Made by a program: the position numbers and the translations under genes
Assembly: GCA_944320485.1 (NCBI GenBank)
Contig: CALUHQ010000060.1
Span: forward strand, 1 to 48,754
Source of the DNA: Candidatus Methanomethylophilaceae archaeon
Lineage (GTDB): Archaea; Thermoplasmatota; Thermoplasmata; Methanomassiliicoccales; Methanomethylophilaceae
DNA length: 48,754 nucleotides
Direction of reading: 5' to 3'
The notes under the pieces: model-generated
What the model saw: only the letters and a program-made list of their open reading frames with translations
Told to the model about the DNA's origin: nothing
Databases searched by the model: none
Shown here: in pieces, positions 26,626 to 35,493 of the stretch
Layout: the number at the start of each line of letters is the position of its first letter
How positions within the stretch are numbered: position 1 is the first letter of the stretch

Positions 26626-26653
26626 CCCGGAACGGATTGGAACCGTCTCCGGG
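26626..26653 (-). terminator. Hairpin after htpX
   Basis: CCCGGA and ACGG (26626-26635) pair with CCGT and TCCGGG (26643-26653) with a single bulged base, nine bases after the htpX stop. It likely ends the htpX transcript before the DUF4143 gene. Confidence 0.5.
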
Positions 26654-26661
26654 CCCTTGGA

Positions 26662-27552
26662 TCAGTAGTGGATCCTGCCGTTGAGCTCGGAATCCAGCTT
26701 CTTGAGCCTCTCGATCCTGTCGGGGGTCGAGGGATGCGTGCGGAACAGGTTGACGAGCCCGCGCTCCTTCTTCATCCCGAACGGGTTGGAGATCCACATG
26801 TTGGCCGTGGAGGGGCTATCGTAGGTGTTGGTCCTGGATGTGCATCCGCCCTCGATCTTGATGAGGGCGTTCGCCAGCGCCATCGGCTTCCCGGTCAGCC
26901 TCGCCCCGGACTCGTCGGCCAGGTACTCCCTGTTCCTGGAAACGCCGAGCTGGATCAGCATCGCGGCGATGGGCAGGAGTATGTCCGCGAGGAGCATCAG
27001 GGGCAGGTTGTTGCCACCGTTCTCGTCGTTGCCGCTGAACATGGCTGCGAAGATCGCCATCCTGGTGATGTATGCCACCAGCGAAGCCATCGTGGAGGCC
27101 ACGGACATGACCAGGATGTCCCTGTTCTTGACGTGGGACATCTCATGGGCCATTACTCCCTCCAGCTCCTCGTCGGTGAGCAGGTTCATGAGCTGGCGGG
27201 TGGCGACGACTGCCGCGTTCTTCGGGTTCCTCCCGGTGGCGAACGCATTGGGCATCGGCAGCTCGGAGATCCCCACCTCGGGCATCGGCAGCCCCGCCTT
27301 GAGGGCGAGACCCTCCACTATGCCGTAGAGCCTGGGCTCCTCCTCCCTGGTCACCAGACGGACCTTGTGGGAGGACAGGGCCATCTTCTTCGAGAAGAAG
27401 TAGGAGAACGCGTTGAACAGCACGGATATGACGAGCATTATGCCCAGCCCGTACAGCCAGTTCCCGAATACGGAACCGACCACCGTGCCGACCACGACGA
27501 GCAGTGCTGACATCGCCGCGAACATCGCGGCGGTTCTGAGACGCCAGTGCAT
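26662..27552 (-). CDS. htpX: HtpX-like M48 membrane zinc protease
   Basis: 296-residue integral membrane metalloprotease for membrane-protein quality control. Two N-terminal helices (about 8-52) precede the catalytic region. The zinc motif HEMSH sits in VMAHEMSHVKNRD (about residues 135-147), and the third ligand is the glutamate in NREYLADESGA. Two more membrane segments lie between them (about 152-205). The N-terminal MPNAFATGRNPKNAAV is typical of HtpX. ATG 27552 follows a TATATAAA box centred 35 bases upstream. Confidence 0.95.
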   Translation of the reverse strand: MHWRLRTAAMFAAMSALLVVVGTVVGSVFGNWLYGLGIMLVISVLFNAFSYFFSKKMALSSHKVRLVTREEEPRLYGIVEGLALKAGLPMPEVGISELPMPNAFATGRNPKNAAVVATRQLMNLLTDEELEGVMAHEMSHVKNRDILVMSVASTMASLVAYITRMAIFAAMFSGNDENGGNNLPLMLLADILLPIAAMLIQLGVSRNREYLADESGARLTGKPMALANALIKIEGGCTSRTNTYDSPSTANMWISNPFGMKKERGLVNLFRTHPSTPDRIERLKKLDSELNGRIHY

Positions 27553-27582
27553 TTTAATCGGTAACTGCCTTGTTCGATTTCG

Positions 27583-27590
27583 TATATAAA
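27583..27590 (-). promoter_or_regulatory. TATA box of htpX
   Basis: Minus-strand TTTATATA at 27583-27590, centred 35 bases before the htpX ATG. It predicts a leader of under ten bases with no room for a canonical ribosome-binding site. Confidence 0.65.
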
Positions 27591-27620
27591 TGTATTATAT
27601 GGAACTTCGTCGGAGCTGGG

Positions 27621-28370
27621 TCACCCGCGGTAGGTCATGCCCACATAGAACTCCTCTATCCCGTTGAGCCCGAAATGGGTCCTCAGGTTCACCATGCCGT
27701 CCCTGCCGGTGCAGTGGTTCAGGATCAGCCTGTCGCATCCGCGGGAAGAGAAGTCCGACGCGTACTGCTCCGCCAGCGGCTTCTTCTTCTTTTCGAGGAG
27801 CACGGCTCCCAGGAACGCCTCCGGAGACCTGCCGAACCTGTCCGCCACTGCGTCGAGCGCCCTCGCAGGACCGCCGACGCCCCTGCCGCTGACGACCGTC
27901 AGCCTCCTCCCGGATGTCGCCACGAACCTCTCGGACCACCCGTCGGAATTTGTCAGGAAGGGCGTGACGGTGACCCCCGGGATGGGTTCGAACCACCCGT
28001 CGGTGGTGTCCAGATCCGCCTTAGCGCGGTTGTCCTCGGACAGTCCGGTGCTGAAGGAAAGGAACCCCTTCTTCCCGTCGAACAGCCCCGAGGGGGCGTA
28101 CACCTTCACGGGAGTCTCCCTCATGCCGAGGAACCCGTCCAGGGCCCTGCAGTTGTCGGGATGCCCCTGGGTTATCACGACAGCCTCCACCGATTCCGGA
28201 TCGATCTCGAGGTACTCCAGGTTGTGCACGAGGTACCTGTCCCTGAGCCCCGTGTCCACCAGGACCCTCCTGCCGTCCGCCTCGATCAGGACCGAGAACC
28301 CCTTCGCACCGATCAGCTGGGTGTTCTCCAGGGCGCCCTCGTCGTACACGCTAGTAATCTTTACCTCCAT
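27621..28370 (-). CDS. COG1237-like metallo-beta-lactamase-fold protein with altered metal motif
   Basis: 249-residue cytosolic protein. The N-terminus MEVKITSVYDEG, GFSVLIEADGRRVLVDTG and the C-terminal LILNHCTGRDG match the COG1237 branch, some of whose members act in methanopterin synthesis. The HXHXDH metal motif is altered to QGHPDN at residues 68-73: only the second His and the Asp remain. Catalysis may be lost or use a single metal. It starts five bases after the TatD-like gene stop on the same strand, so the two form an operon. Function is uncertain. Confidence 0.72.
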   Translation of the reverse strand: MEVKITSVYDEGALENTQLIGAKGFSVLIEADGRRVLVDTGLRDRYLVHNLEYLEIDPESVEAVVITQGHPDNCRALDGFLGMRETPVKVYAPSGLFDGKKGFLSFSTGLSEDNRAKADLDTTDGWFEPIPGVTVTPFLTNSDGWSERFVATSGRRLTVVSGRGVGGPARALDAVADRFGRSPEAFLGAVLLEKKKKPLAEQYASDFSSRGCDRLILNHCTGRDGMVNLRTHFGLNGIEEFYVGMTYRG

Positions 28371-28375
28371 CTGGC

Positions 28376-29218
28376 TCACCTCTTGTACAATGAATCGGGG
28401 ATGTCCCCGCATATCCTGTGGATGCTCTCGACCGGGACCTCGCCGTTGGACAGCCACGCGCGGACCTTCTTGGGGACCGTGGTGACCGACATTATGGCCC
28501 CGGGCTTGGCGGGGTCGTCGATGTAGTCGGTCTCCATCATGAACCTGTCCGTCCCCTTGCCTATGGCCGCCCTCATGTTCGTCTTGGATGCCGGTATCGA
28601 GGGCATCACGCCGTGGGTCTCCTCCGGGGTGACCCACGGAGGGGACGAGTGCTTGACCACCAGCCCGCGGTCCAGACCGGCCCTGTCGGCGATCCTCGCC
28701 AGGGATTCGTCGGTGTCCGGCTCCGATTCGCAATGGATGATGACCGGGCAGTCGTTCTCGCAGGCGATCTCCATCCCGCGGAGAAGGACCCTGTTCGATG
28801 CGTCCCATATGTCCTCCCCGACCGGGAAGTGCGGCCTGCCTATCTCCCCTATGGCGACGGCCTTACCCTCGGCCACATCCCTGCCGGCGGCCTCCATGCC
28901 CTCCAGCATCATCTCCTCGGCCCTCTGGAGACCGTACTGCTCGGCTAGATGGATCAACAGGATCGGATAGGGGCCCACAGCGATGTTTATCTCGAGATTC
29001 GTGGCCTCCCTCGCCCTCTCGGCGAGCGAGTAGGTCACCTCGTAGGACCTGGCGAAATCCCCACCCTCAGTGATCGGGACCTCCTTGTGGGGGAGAGTGA
29101 CGAGCGTCAGTCCCGTCCCGCCGGCGGCCTCGAACTCCCTGAGTGCGTCCACGTTCCTCCCTGACGGGCTCATATGGACGTGGTTGTCGTAGACGGGGAC
29201 GCGTTCGGTCATGGTCAT
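28376..29218 (-). CDS. TatD-related archaeal metal-dependent hydrolase (COG1831-like)
   Basis: 280-residue TIM-barrel hydrolase of the amidohydrolase/TatD group. VYDNHVHMSPSG supplies the N-terminal HxH, GEIGRPHF the bridging glutamate and a His, PVIIHCES and VVKHSS further His ligands, and METDYID the C-terminal Asp. TatD relatives are DNases, but the archaeal group is uncharacterised. ATG 29212 is a second in-frame start; a TATA-like TTATACC near 29237 predicts a transcript beginning close to it. It is followed by the MBL-fold gene. Confidence 0.82.
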   Translation of the reverse strand: MTMTERVPVYDNHVHMSPSGRNVDALREFEAAGGTGLTLVTLPHKEVPITEGGDFARSYEVTYSLAERAREATNLEINIAVGPYPILLIHLAEQYGLQRAEEMMLEGMEAAGRDVAEGKAVAIGEIGRPHFPVGEDIWDASNRVLLRGMEIACENDCPVIIHCESEPDTDESLARIADRAGLDRGLVVKHSSPPWVTPEETHGVMPSIPASKTNMRAAIGKGTDRFMMETDYIDDPAKPGAIMSVTTVPKKVRAWLSNGEVPVESIHRICGDIPDSLYKR

Positions 29219-29331
29219 GCGAAGGTCGTTCAGGTATAAGATGGGATATAGGCCCTACGGACCTACTGTTATATTGCCACATCCCGATTCCTAGACGGTC
29301 ATGGGCGGCAGGCCCGTGGCCGGTGACCCAT

Positions 29332-30369
29332 ATGAGAGATTCGCACACCTACCCGTTCACCGCCATCGTGGGACAGGACGAGATGAGGGAGGCCCTCGTC
29401 CTGAACACCGTGTACCCGGAGATAGGAGGCGTCCTGATCCGCGGGGAGAAGGGCACCGCCAAGTCTACGACCGTCCGTGCGCTGGCCGGGCTCCTGCCCG
29501 ACAGGAGGGTCGTCAGGGGATGCACCTGCGGATGCACATGGGGGGACTGGGACTCGGTCTGCCCCGAATGCCGCGAGAGGCTCTCGTCCGGAACCCCCGA
29601 AGCCGAGACCGTCCCGATGAAGGTGGTGGAGCTCCCGCTGAGCTCCACGGAGGACCGCGTCGCGGGGACCATGGACCTAGAGCATGCGATAAGCACCGGG
29701 AGGAAGAGGTTCGAGCCCGGGATACTGGCCAAGGCGAACGGGAACATCCTCTACGTCGACGAGGTCAACCTGCTGGACGACCACATCGTGGACCTCCTGC
29801 TGGACGCCGCCGCTATGGGTGTCAACTACATCGAGAGGGAGGGGATCTCCTACAGCCATCCGTCGAGGTTCATGCTCGTGGGCACGATGAACCCGGAGGA
29901 GGGCGACCTGCGCCCCCAGCTCCTGGACCGCTTCGGACTGATGGTCGAGGTCGCCGGCGAGAAGGAGGAGGGCCGGCGCATGGAGGTCATCCGCCGGAGG
30001 ATGGGGTTCGAGAGGGACCCGGAGACGTTCTGCGAAGGATACGCGGCCAGCGAGTCGGAGCTCCGCGACCGCATCGTGGAGGCCAGGAACATCGTGAAGG
30101 AGATGGAACCTGGCGATGATGTGCTCAGGGCAGCCGTAGGCATATCCCTCCACCTGGGAGTAGAGGGGCACCGTGCCGACCTAACTATGGTGAGGACGGC
30201 ATGTGCCAGGGCGGCCTTGGACGGCCGTGAGTCCCCGACGCCCCGCGACGTGGCCGCCATCAGCAGGATGGTCCTCTCCCACAGGATGAGACGCGACCCG
30301 TTCCAGGAGTCCGGATTGGACGAGGAGGGCCTCGAGCAATGGATGAACGGATTCCTGGACACCCTGTGA
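29332..30369 (+). CDS. Magnesium-chelatase-type AAA+ ATPase, ChlI/BchI-like
   Basis: 345-residue AAA+ motor subunit of a metal chelatase. Walker A is RGEKGTAKST, Walker B ILYVDEVNLL, and a cysteine-rich insert (GCTCGC...CPEC) near residues 65-90 resembles the BchI loop. LLDRFGLMVEV matches the arginine-finger region. GGTGA lies five bases upstream of ATG 29332. ChlD-like and primase genes follow in the same direction. In archaea such ChlI/D pairs probably insert cobalt or nickel into tetrapyrroles together with a CobN-type subunit, which is absent here; the metal is therefore uncertain. Confidence 0.9.
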   Translation: MRDSHTYPFTAIVGQDEMREALVLNTVYPEIGGVLIRGEKGTAKSTTVRALAGLLPDRRVVRGCTCGCTWGDWDSVCPECRERLSSGTPEAETVPMKVVELPLSSTEDRVAGTMDLEHAISTGRKRFEPGILAKANGNILYVDEVNLLDDHIVDLLLDAAAMGVNYIEREGISYSHPSRFMLVGTMNPEEGDLRPQLLDRFGLMVEVAGEKEEGRRMEVIRRRMGFERDPETFCEGYAASESELRDRIVEARNIVKEMEPGDDVLRAAVGISLHLGVEGHRADLTMVRTACARAALDGRESPTPRDVAAISRMVLSHRMRRDPFQESGLDEEGLEQWMNGFLDTL

Positions 30370-32243
30370 CCCCCTATCCGCTGACCGCCGTCGTCGGAAA
30401 CAGGGACGCCGTCGACGCCGTGTCCTGCGTCCTCTGCAACAGGAACATCCGCACGGTCCTGCTGATCGGCCCCCCGGGGTCCGGGAAGACCGTCGTCGCC
30501 AGAGCGGCTGGATCGGTATCGGGGGACAGACGCATCGTCGAGGTCCCGCTGAACGTGACGGCGGAGCAGGCGTTCGGGACGATAGACCTCGAGGAGGCCG
30601 TATCGAGCGGCAGGAGGAGGGTGTCGGATTCGCTGATGAGGCGCGCCGACGGCAACATCCTGATAGCCGACAACGCCAACCTCCTGCCCAAATCCATCCT
30701 CCACGGCATCCTCGACGCCGTCCTGACGGGATGGGTGATGGCGGAGCTGGACGGGACTTCGGTGTCCGAGTACTGCGACACCGTGCTCATCGCCACCATG
30801 GACCCATCTGAAGCGGAGCTCAGCCGCCATGAGCTCGACCGCTTCGACATCTGCGTCCGCATGGAGCCCATCGACGGGATGGAAGGGAGGCTGGAGGTCC
30901 TCAGACGCTCCCTGGTGCACTCCCATGACCCGGCCGGGTTCCGCTCATTATACGAGGATTCCGAGGAGGAGCTACGTCAACGCATCTCCGCCGCAGACCC
31001 GCTGTCCGTGCGTCTCCCGGAATGGGCCGTCCCGGCGATTCAGGGAGCATGTTCTGCGATGGGTGCCGACGGACACAGAGGGGACATATCTGTTGCTGAG
31101 ACAGCGGTCACGCTCGCCGCCCTCCGCGGACTCGGCGAGACCGACCTCCAATGCGTGAGGGACGCGATACGCCTGTGCCTCCCCCACCGCTCCCGCCACG
31201 AGGATGCCGATGAGGATGTGCCAGACATCATCCTGGACGTCCCCGAGACCATCCTCGGTGAGCCTGGTCAGACGACGGTGGCCGCTCCTCCCGTGTCGAC
31301 ATCCGGTCCGTCTACCGAAGGTTCGGGAACATGGTCCCCCTCCATGGCGGCGCCCCCCGTTCCGGATGCCCAGGACGTGGTGTTCGAAATCGGACGGACG
31401 TTCACGGTCAGGGACTTCCTGCCGGAGGAGAGGGGTCTTTCGAGGGACAGGGACTCCGGCAGGAGGGGGCTCATGCTCTCCAGATCGGCGGAGGGACGCT
31501 GCATCGGCTACGAGATCCCACGCGGGAGGCCCAAGGACATCGCCCTCGGGGCCACGATAAGGATCGCCGCCCCGAAACAGGTCCACAGGGACCGCGGAGA
31601 CCTGGCCATCGCCATCGACGGCGACGACATCAGGGAGAAGATCAGGGTCCGCAGGAAGGGCGCCAAGATGCTCTTCGTGGTCGACGGCTCCGGGTCCATG
31701 GACGCAGAGAGGCGCATGGTCGCGGTCAAGGGGACGATACTGTCCATACTGGAGGAGGCCTACAGGCGCAGGGACATGGTGGGCCTCGTGGTGTTCAAGG
31801 GGGATGAGGCCGAGGAGGTCCTGCCTATGACCCGCAGCGTCCTCACGGCCTACGGCATCCTGAAGGAGCTGCCGATAGGCGGGCGCACCCCGCTGACCTC
31901 GGGTCTGCGCCTCGGACACGACATCCTGAGACGCTACTGCGTCAAGAGGGAGGAGCCGGTCATGATAGTGATGACCGACGGCTGGGGCAACGTCAACGTG
32001 GACCCCAGGATAAGACCCCAGGAGGAGCTGGCGGCGACGTGCAGGGTGATCCTGGAATCGCCCATCCGCCCGGTCGTGATAGACACAGAGCCCAGGGGCT
32101 CCAAGTTCAGAAAGGCCCCGAAGCTCGCCGAGATGCTGGGGGCGGAGTGCCTCCTCCTGGAGGAGATGAGCGCCGACAGCCTCTCCAGGACGGTCGAATC
32201 CACGCTGGCGGACATGGAGACGAAGCCGAGATATACCCGCTGA
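30339..32243 (+). CDS. Chelatase ChlD/BchD-like subunit with VWA domain
   Basis: 634-residue partner of the ChlI-like ATPase. An N-terminal AAA+ domain (about 12-280) keeps Walker A GPPGSGKT, but Walker B reads ILIADNANLL with the catalytic Glu replaced by Asn, as expected for a non-hydrolysing D subunit. A proline-rich acidic linker (about 290-350) leads to a C-terminal von Willebrand A domain with MIDAS motif DGSGSM and the downstream threonine in GGRTPLTSG. ATG 30339 overlaps chlI by 31 bases; GTG 30366, overlapping its TGA, is a likely alternative that gives the ChlI-like N-terminus TPYPLTAVVG. Confidence 0.88.
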   Translation: MDERIPGHPVTPYPLTAVVGNRDAVDAVSCVLCNRNIRTVLLIGPPGSGKTVVARAAGSVSGDRRIVEVPLNVTAEQAFGTIDLEEAVSSGRRRVSDSLMRRADGNILIADNANLLPKSILHGILDAVLTGWVMAELDGTSVSEYCDTVLIATMDPSEAELSRHELDRFDICVRMEPIDGMEGRLEVLRRSLVHSHDPAGFRSLYEDSEEELRQRISAADPLSVRLPEWAVPAIQGACSAMGADGHRGDISVAETAVTLAALRGLGETDLQCVRDAIRLCLPHRSRHEDADEDVPDIILDVPETILGEPGQTTVAAPPVSTSGPSTEGSGTWSPSMAAPPVPDAQDVVFEIGRTFTVRDFLPEERGLSRDRDSGRRGLMLSRSAEGRCIGYEIPRGRPKDIALGATIRIAAPKQVHRDRGDLAIAIDGDDIREKIRVRRKGAKMLFVVDGSGSMDAERRMVAVKGTILSILEEAYRRRDMVGLVVFKGDEAEEVLPMTRSVLTAYGILKELPIGGRTPLTSGLRLGHDILRRYCVKREEPVMIVMTDGWGNVNVDPRIRPQEELAATCRVILESPIRPVVIDTEPRGSKFRKAPKLAEMLGAECLLLEEMSADSLSRTVESTLADMETKPRYTR

Positions 32244-32258
32244 GCCGTGCATCCGACG

Positions 32259-33488
32259 ATGGACCCGAACGCCCGCTTCCTCCTGAAGGCCTTCAGGAAG
32301 TACTACAGGGTTAACACCCCGATCCTGCCGGACAGATTCACCCGCAGGGAATTCGGGTTCATGTTCTTCGACAGGACGTACGTCCAGAGGCACATGTCGT
32401 TCACGAGGCCCGAGGACCTGCACAGGTTCATGCTCGGACAGGTCCCGTCCCACAGCTACTACTCCACGTCGTACTACCGCAAGCCCGACGCTCCCACCAT
32501 GGACGAGAAGGGCTGGATGGGCGCGGAGCTGATCTTCGACCTGGACGCGGACCATCTGGAGGGGGCGGCGACGATGACGTACGCCGAGATGCTGCTGCAG
32601 ATCAGGTCGGAGATGATCAACCTCGTGGACTCCTTCCTGCTGGGGGACCTCGGCTTCTCGGAGGACCAGGTCCACATAACGTTCTCGGGCGGCAGGGGAT
32701 ACCATGCGCACGTCCGCACACCGGATGTAATGGGGCTCGGGACCCACGAGCGCAGGGAGCTCGTCGACTACATCACCGGCACCGGGCTCAACATAGACTG
32801 GGTCTTCCCCTACAACAGGGTGGCCACCTCCCAGGTGGTCACAGGCAGCGGGGTGAGGACCAACGTCGCGAAGGACCGCCTCATACCCCCCGCCGATTCC
32901 GGCGGATGGAAGCTGAGGATGAGGAACGGCCTGATGGATGTGGTCAACGACATCTGCGACACCGACGTCAAAGCCGTGAAGAGGGAGTATCCGAGCATCA
33001 AAGGCAGCAACGCCCAGACCATCGCCAAGGCGCAGGAGGAGCTCAGGAAGAGCCGCGGCGTCCTGTTCCAGAAGAACACCATGGCCGTCCTGTCCCAATC
33101 CACGCAGAACATCCTCGTGAAGATCATGAAGGAGGATGTAGCCTACCGCCTATCCGGCGAGGTCGACGAGCCCGTCACCGCCGACATCAAGAGACTGATC
33201 CGCCTACCTGGGTCTGTGCACGGGAAGAGCGGGCTCAGGGTCACGCCCATCACGCGCTCGCAGCTCACCGACTTCGACCCTCTGCAGATGGCGGTCCCGG
33301 AGGAGTACTCGGACGACCCTGTCAAGATCACCATGCGCAGGCCGTCGGAACTCGACATGAAGGGGGAGCACTTCAGACTGGAGGGGGAGACCGAGGTCCC
33401 CGAGTTCGCCGCGGTGTTCCTGATAGGCAGGAAGATGGCGGACATCGGCTTCGCTTCCGAGGAATCCGGGAAGCAGAGGCTGTTCTGA
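32259..33488 (+). CDS. priS: DNA primase small (catalytic) subunit PriS
   Basis: 409-residue archaeo-eukaryotic primase catalytic subunit, which makes RNA/DNA primers with PriL. The active-site acidic pair is in GAELIFDLDADH, the conserved SGGRGYHAHV follows, and RLPGSVHGKSG completes the nucleotide-binding set. MDPNARFLLKAFRKYY is the family N-terminus, so ATG 32259 is preferred; GTG 32247, three bases after the chlD stop, would add four residues. The gene is directly downstream of chlD and is likely cotranscribed. priL is not in the window. Confidence 0.95.
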   Translation: MDPNARFLLKAFRKYYRVNTPILPDRFTRREFGFMFFDRTYVQRHMSFTRPEDLHRFMLGQVPSHSYYSTSYYRKPDAPTMDEKGWMGAELIFDLDADHLEGAATMTYAEMLLQIRSEMINLVDSFLLGDLGFSEDQVHITFSGGRGYHAHVRTPDVMGLGTHERRELVDYITGTGLNIDWVFPYNRVATSQVVTGSGVRTNVAKDRLIPPADSGGWKLRMRNGLMDVVNDICDTDVKAVKREYPSIKGSNAQTIAKAQEELRKSRGVLFQKNTMAVLSQSTQNILVKIMKEDVAYRLSGEVDEPVTADIKRLIRLPGSVHGKSGLRVTPITRSQLTDFDPLQMAVPEEYSDDPVKITMRRPSELDMKGEHFRLEGETEVPEFAAVFLIGRKMADIGFASEESGKQRLF

Positions 33489-33606
33489 GGACGTCTGGCA
33501 CATGTCCTTTCGATGTCGGTCCGCGTGTTTTCCCGTATAGGATGCGCGCGTAAAACCCCCTAAAGCTTTATTAAGAGGATGGGAATCCCGCATCCAGGTA
33601 ATTAAA

Positions 33607-33831
33607 ATGAAAGCATTCCGTGTCACAGGAAACTACGCAGACCCCAGGAAGAGACAGCCCTTCTCCATCGAGATGGCCGCTGAGGACGAGGCCGCAGTCA
33701 GGGAGAAGGCCCTCTCCACCATCGGCAGCAAGCACAAGCTGAAGAGGTGGGAGATCGAGATCACCGAGGTCTCCGAGATCCCCGCCGACCAGGTCGTCAA
33801 CCACGTCGTCAAGTACCAGATCGGTGAGTGA
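33607..33831 (+). CDS. Large ribosomal subunit protein eL20 (L18a/LX)
   Basis: 74-residue archaeal ribosomal protein, formerly LX. MKAFRVTGNY, then GSKHKLKRWEIEITEV, match the family. It has its own promoter: CTTTATTAA (33566-33574) stands about 37 bases before ATG. It heads the classic archaeal cluster eL20, prefoldin alpha, FtsY and overlaps the prefoldin start (GTGA). The 118 bases before it (33489-33606) contain only this promoter. Confidence 0.93.
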   Translation: MKAFRVTGNYADPRKRQPFSIEMAAEDEAAVREKALSTIGSKHKLKRWEIEITEVSEIPADQVVNHVVKYQIGE

Positions 33832-34268
33832 ACGTGGAAGACAACGAGCTCCGTCAGGCCATCGCCGTGATGGAAAGCTACAAGGAGAGGGTCGAGGCGC
33901 TGAGCCGCCAGGTACAGGTCCTCCGCGTCTCGCTGGACGAGGTCAACATGGCCTCCGAGGCCCTCAAGGCGTTCAAGGACGCCAAGGAGGGTGACGAGAT
34001 CCTAGTGCCCGTCGGAGCTTCCACCTTCATACCCGTGAAGGTCACGGCCAACAGGAGCGCCGTGGTCGGTATCGGTTCCAACATCTCCGTCGAGAAGGAC
34101 GTCTCGGACTCCGTCGACTACATGGAGGCCAACGCCGCCGAGATCAGCGAGGCCCTCAAGAAGTCCGCCGAGGCCCTGAACGAGGCCCAGACGGCCCTCA
34201 CCAACCTCAGCGCGGCCGTCCAGCAGGAATACGCCAACAGGCAGCAGGCCGCATCGGCCAACCAGTGA
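33828..34268 (+). CDS. pfdA: Prefoldin alpha subunit
   Basis: 146-residue subunit of the jellyfish-shaped chaperone that hands unfolded proteins to the thermosome. It consists of two long coiled-coil helices (about 3-50 and 95-140) around a beta-hairpin core with EILVPVGASTFIPV and VVGIGSNISVEK, the alpha-type signature. GTG 33828 overlaps the eL20 stop. The C-terminal tail is Gln/Ala-rich. Its stop overlaps a GTG that could start ftsY. Confidence 0.93.
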   Translation: MNVEDNELRQAIAVMESYKERVEALSRQVQVLRVSLDEVNMASEALKAFKDAKEGDEILVPVGASTFIPVKVTANRSAVVGIGSNISVEKDVSDSVDYMEANAAEISEALKKSAEALNEAQTALTNLSAAVQQEYANRQQAASANQ

Positions 34269-34279
34269 GGGTGGCGAGC

Positions 34280-35455
34280 ATGTTCGAGTCCCTCAAATCC
34301 AAGATGAAGGGCCTCTTCTCCAAGGCCAACAAACAGCTCGATGAGGAGAAGGTCTACAAGAAAGAGGAACCCGAACTGCCTCCCGAACCCGAGGCGGTCC
34401 CTGAGACCCCGAAGGCCGAGGCACCCGTCGAGACTGCGCCCGTGGACGCCGTCCCCGAGAAGGCATCCGTTCCCGAACCGGCACCTGAACCCCCCAAGGA
34501 AGAGCCCAAGCTCTCCAGGAAGGAGATGCTGAAGCTCAGGAAGCAGGAGAAGAAGGAATCCAAGAACGTCGCTCAGCCGTCGTCATCATCCATCGTCTCC
34601 GATTCCGGGAAGAAGATCAAGGAGGACCCTCTGGACGAGATCCTCGACGAGCTCGAGATCATCCTCCTGGAGGCCGATGTCGCCTACCCCGTGGTAGAGG
34701 AGATCAAGGCGGGCGTGCGCGAGAACCTTCTCGGTCGGAAGTACGACCGCTCCTACACCCTGGAGCAGGTCGTGGAGATGGCCGTCAAGGACGCGGTCAG
34801 GGATGTCCTGAAGATCAACGAGTTCGACTTCGACGGCTGGCTCGCCCAGCAGAGCAGACCCGCCGTGATAATGTTCGTCGGGATCAACGGCACCGGGAAG
34901 ACCACCGCGATCGCGAAGATCGCGAAGCGTGTGCAGGACCAGGGCATGACGGTCGTGATGGCCGCATGCGACACGTTCAGGGCGGGAGCCATCGAGCAGC
35001 TGACCATCCACTCCGACAGGCTCGGATGCAAGATCGTCAAGCAGGCCCATGACGCCGACCCCTCCGCTGTCGCGTTCGATGCCATCGAGCATGCCAAGTC
35101 CAAGCGCAAGGATGTGGTCCTGATCGACACCGCCGGCAGGATGCAGACCAACAACAACCTCATCGAGGAGATGAAGAAGATCGTCAGGGTCGCCAAACCG
35201 GACCTGAAGGTGTTCGTCGGGGACTCGCTCGCAGGCAACGATGCCATCGAGCAGGCGAAGGTCTTCGACGCGGCGATCGGCGTCGACGCCATCATACTGA
35301 CCAAGATCGACACCGATGCGAAGGGCGGGGCCGCACTGTCCATCGCCCACACCATCGGGAAACCCATAGCGTTCGTCTGCAACGGTCAGGAATACGACGA
35401 CATCATCAAGTTCAACACGGAATGGATGATCGACCGTATGTTCAACGACGACTGA
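34280..35455 (+). CDS. ftsY: Signal recognition particle receptor FtsY
   Basis: 391-residue SRP GTPase that docks ribosome-SRP complexes at the membrane. An acidic, proline-rich A domain (about 20-90, many PEP repeats) is followed by the N domain and the G domain. G1 is GINGTGKTTAIAK, G2 DTFRAGAIEQL, G3 DTAGRMQ and G4 TKID. GDSLAGNDA is diagnostic of FtsY as opposed to Ffh. ATG 34280 with GGGTGG upstream gives the usual MFESLK start; GTG 34265, overlapping pfdA, is the alternative. It ends the cluster before a terminator. Confidence 0.96.
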   Translation: MFESLKSKMKGLFSKANKQLDEEKVYKKEEPELPPEPEAVPETPKAEAPVETAPVDAVPEKASVPEPAPEPPKEEPKLSRKEMLKLRKQEKKESKNVAQPSSSSIVSDSGKKIKEDPLDEILDELEIILLEADVAYPVVEEIKAGVRENLLGRKYDRSYTLEQVVEMAVKDAVRDVLKINEFDFDGWLAQQSRPAVIMFVGINGTGKTTAIAKIAKRVQDQGMTVVMAACDTFRAGAIEQLTIHSDRLGCKIVKQAHDADPSAVAFDAIEHAKSKRKDVVLIDTAGRMQTNNNLIEEMKKIVRVAKPDLKVFVGDSLAGNDAIEQAKVFDAAIGVDAIILTKIDTDAKGGAALSIAHTIGKPIAFVCNGQEYDDIIKFNTEWMIDRMFNDD

Positions 35456-35459
35456 ACAA

Positions 35460-35491
35460 CCTTTTTTTCCATAGGAGGGCATGAGCCCTCC
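35460..35491. terminator. T-run and hairpin between ftsY and the M20 peptidase
   Basis: A seven-T run begins just after the ftsY stop (35462-35468). GGAGGGC (35474-35480) and GCCCTCC (35485-35491) then form a perfect stem with an ATGA loop. It can terminate both converging genes. Confidence 0.65.
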
Positions 35492-35493
35492 GT

